DNA of 5,777 nucleotides. Origin: Methylovulum sp. (GTDB lineage: Bacteria; Pseudomonadota; Gammaproteobacteria; Methylococcales; Methylomonadaceae). Within the stretch, counting starts at the first letter, position 1. Every line of letters begins with the position of its first letter. Below the pieces are notes generated by a model. The model was not told the DNA's origin. It searched no databases and saw only the letters and a list, made by a program, of their open reading frames with translations. Positions 5,021 through 5,777 of the stretch are shown here, piece by piece. Made by a program: the position numbers and the translations under genes. Location: assembly GCA_004299465.1 (NCBI GenBank), contig SCST01000689.1:1-5777 (forward strand). The letters are read 5' to 3'.

Positions 5021-5777
5021 TTAAAAGCCGGCCAACCTTAAATAAAGCTGGTTGATGTCATTGCCCCACAGCAACGCTATCCATCCTGCCGCGGCTAAAT
5101 AGGGTCCGAACGGGATCGGGATCGTGTGATCGCGCTTGGCGACAAGCATCATCGTGATGCCTATCACTGACCCTACCAATGAAGACAATAAAATAATAAC
5201 CGGCAAATAATGCCAGCCCAGCCAGGCGCCCAATAAGGCCAGTAATTTAAAATCGCCGTAGCCCATGCCTTCTTTACCGGTCGCGAGCTTAAACAGCTGA
5301 TAAACCGTCCAGAGCACCAGATAGCCGGCCACCGCGCCGATAATACTCGCATGCGCATCGGCATAGACATCGGACAGGCTCAGCAACAGCCCCAGCCAGA
5401 GCATCGGCAGCGTAATCGCGTCGGGTAGCAAGTGATGGTCGATATCAATAAAACTTAATGCGATCAGCGACCACGTTAACAGCAGCGCAAAAACAGTTTG
5501 CGGCGCATAACCGAAATGCCACGCGACTATCGCGGAAGCCAGCGCCGTGAATATTTCGATTATCGGGTAACGCGGTGAAATAGAATTGCGGCAATACGCA
5601 CACCGTCCTTTTAAAAAAATATAACTGATAACAGGAATATTCTGATGGGGCCTGATAGCGGCATTACAATGAGGACAACGGGATAACGGCAAAACCAGGT
5701 TGAACGCTTCCTGTTCGGCCTCAGCGGCAAGCTCCAGGTGCTCGAGGCATTCTTTGCGCCAGTTCCGGTGCATCATG
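5021..5777 (-). CDS. pilD: Type IV prepilin peptidase / N-methyltransferase PilD, 5' end outside the window
   Basis: This inner-membrane aspartyl protease removes the leader of type IV prepilins and type II secretion pseudopilins, then methylates the new N-terminus. The 251 visible residues contain a zinc site C34-x2-C37-x21-C59-x2-C62 in the cytoplasmic loop, the first catalytic Asp in FIDID (D111), the second in GYGD (D175), and several membrane segments (about 71-90, 95-112, 122-137, 143-162, 178-212, 224-238). The 64-residue gap between the two Asp equals that of P. aeruginosa PilD (149 and 213), so roughly 38 residues, including the first membrane helix and the FLNVVIYRLP-type motif, lie beyond the right edge. 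The ATG pair at 5776-5771 is therefore internal, not the start. pilB and pilC probably lie upstream (inference). Confidence 0.95.
   Translation of the reverse strand, partial: MMHRNWRKECLEHLELAAEAEQEAFNLVLPLSRCPHCNAAIRPHQNIPVISYIFLKGRCAYCRNSISPRYPIIEIFTALASAIVAWHFGYAPQTVFALLLTWSLIALSFIDIDHHLLPDAITLPMLWLGLLLSLSDVYADAHASIIGAVAGYLVLWTVYQLFKLATGKEGMGYGDFKLLALLGAWLGWHYLPVIILLSSLVGSVIGITMMLVAKRDHTIPIPFGPYLAAAGWIALLWGNDINQLYLRLAGF

Noticed and set aside
5771..5776. ATG at 5776 as the true start of pilD
   Set aside because: It would remove the first membrane helix and the conserved region before the zinc site; the Asp positions show about 38 residues are missing.

Overview
The window looks like ordinary chromosome from a gammaproteobacterium of moderate GC. 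The gene order pilD-coaE-zapD-yacG, a MutT/ThiE-type Nudix fusion and the style of the intergenic repeats would fit a Methylococcales methanotroph (Methylobacter or Methylomonas type). That placement is an inference from gene order and protein character, not a database result.

Layout. Bases 1-261 are an upstream region. It holds a possible start site of a divergent minus-strand gene at the very left edge and a REP-like inverted doublet (about 76-146). Then comes aspS (262-2046, +), a complete aspartyl-tRNA synthetase carrying residues associated with the non-discriminating type. Bases 2047-2264 are non-coding and hold two adjacent inverted repeats, one built from period-9 CACGAAG units. Next is a Nudix hydrolase fused to a degenerate ThiE domain (2265-3203, +, GTG start preferred). 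A convergent intergenic region (3204-3404) with period-10 short repeats follows. The rest is a tightly packed minus-strand operon, read right to left: pilD (5' end cut by the window edge), coaE, zapD and yacG.

Functions. The minus-strand operon joins type IV prepilin processing (PilD), the last step of CoA synthesis (CoaE), stabilisation of the FtsZ ring (ZapD) and a small zinc protein that inhibits gyrase (YacG). The junctions are a 2-base gap, a short overlap or near-contact, and a 1-base TGATG overlap, so translational coupling is likely. This grouping is known in gammaproteobacteria and the genes are housekeeping. The plus-strand genes serve Asp-tRNA (probably also Asp-tRNA-Asn) charging and nucleotide-pool or cofactor sanitation.

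I found no CRISPR array, tRNA, rRNA, transposase gene, phage gene or obviously new multi-gene system. The points most worth a second look are the REP-like doublet, the periodic intergenic repeats, the ThiE domain with altered active-site residues and the non-discriminating AspRS signature.
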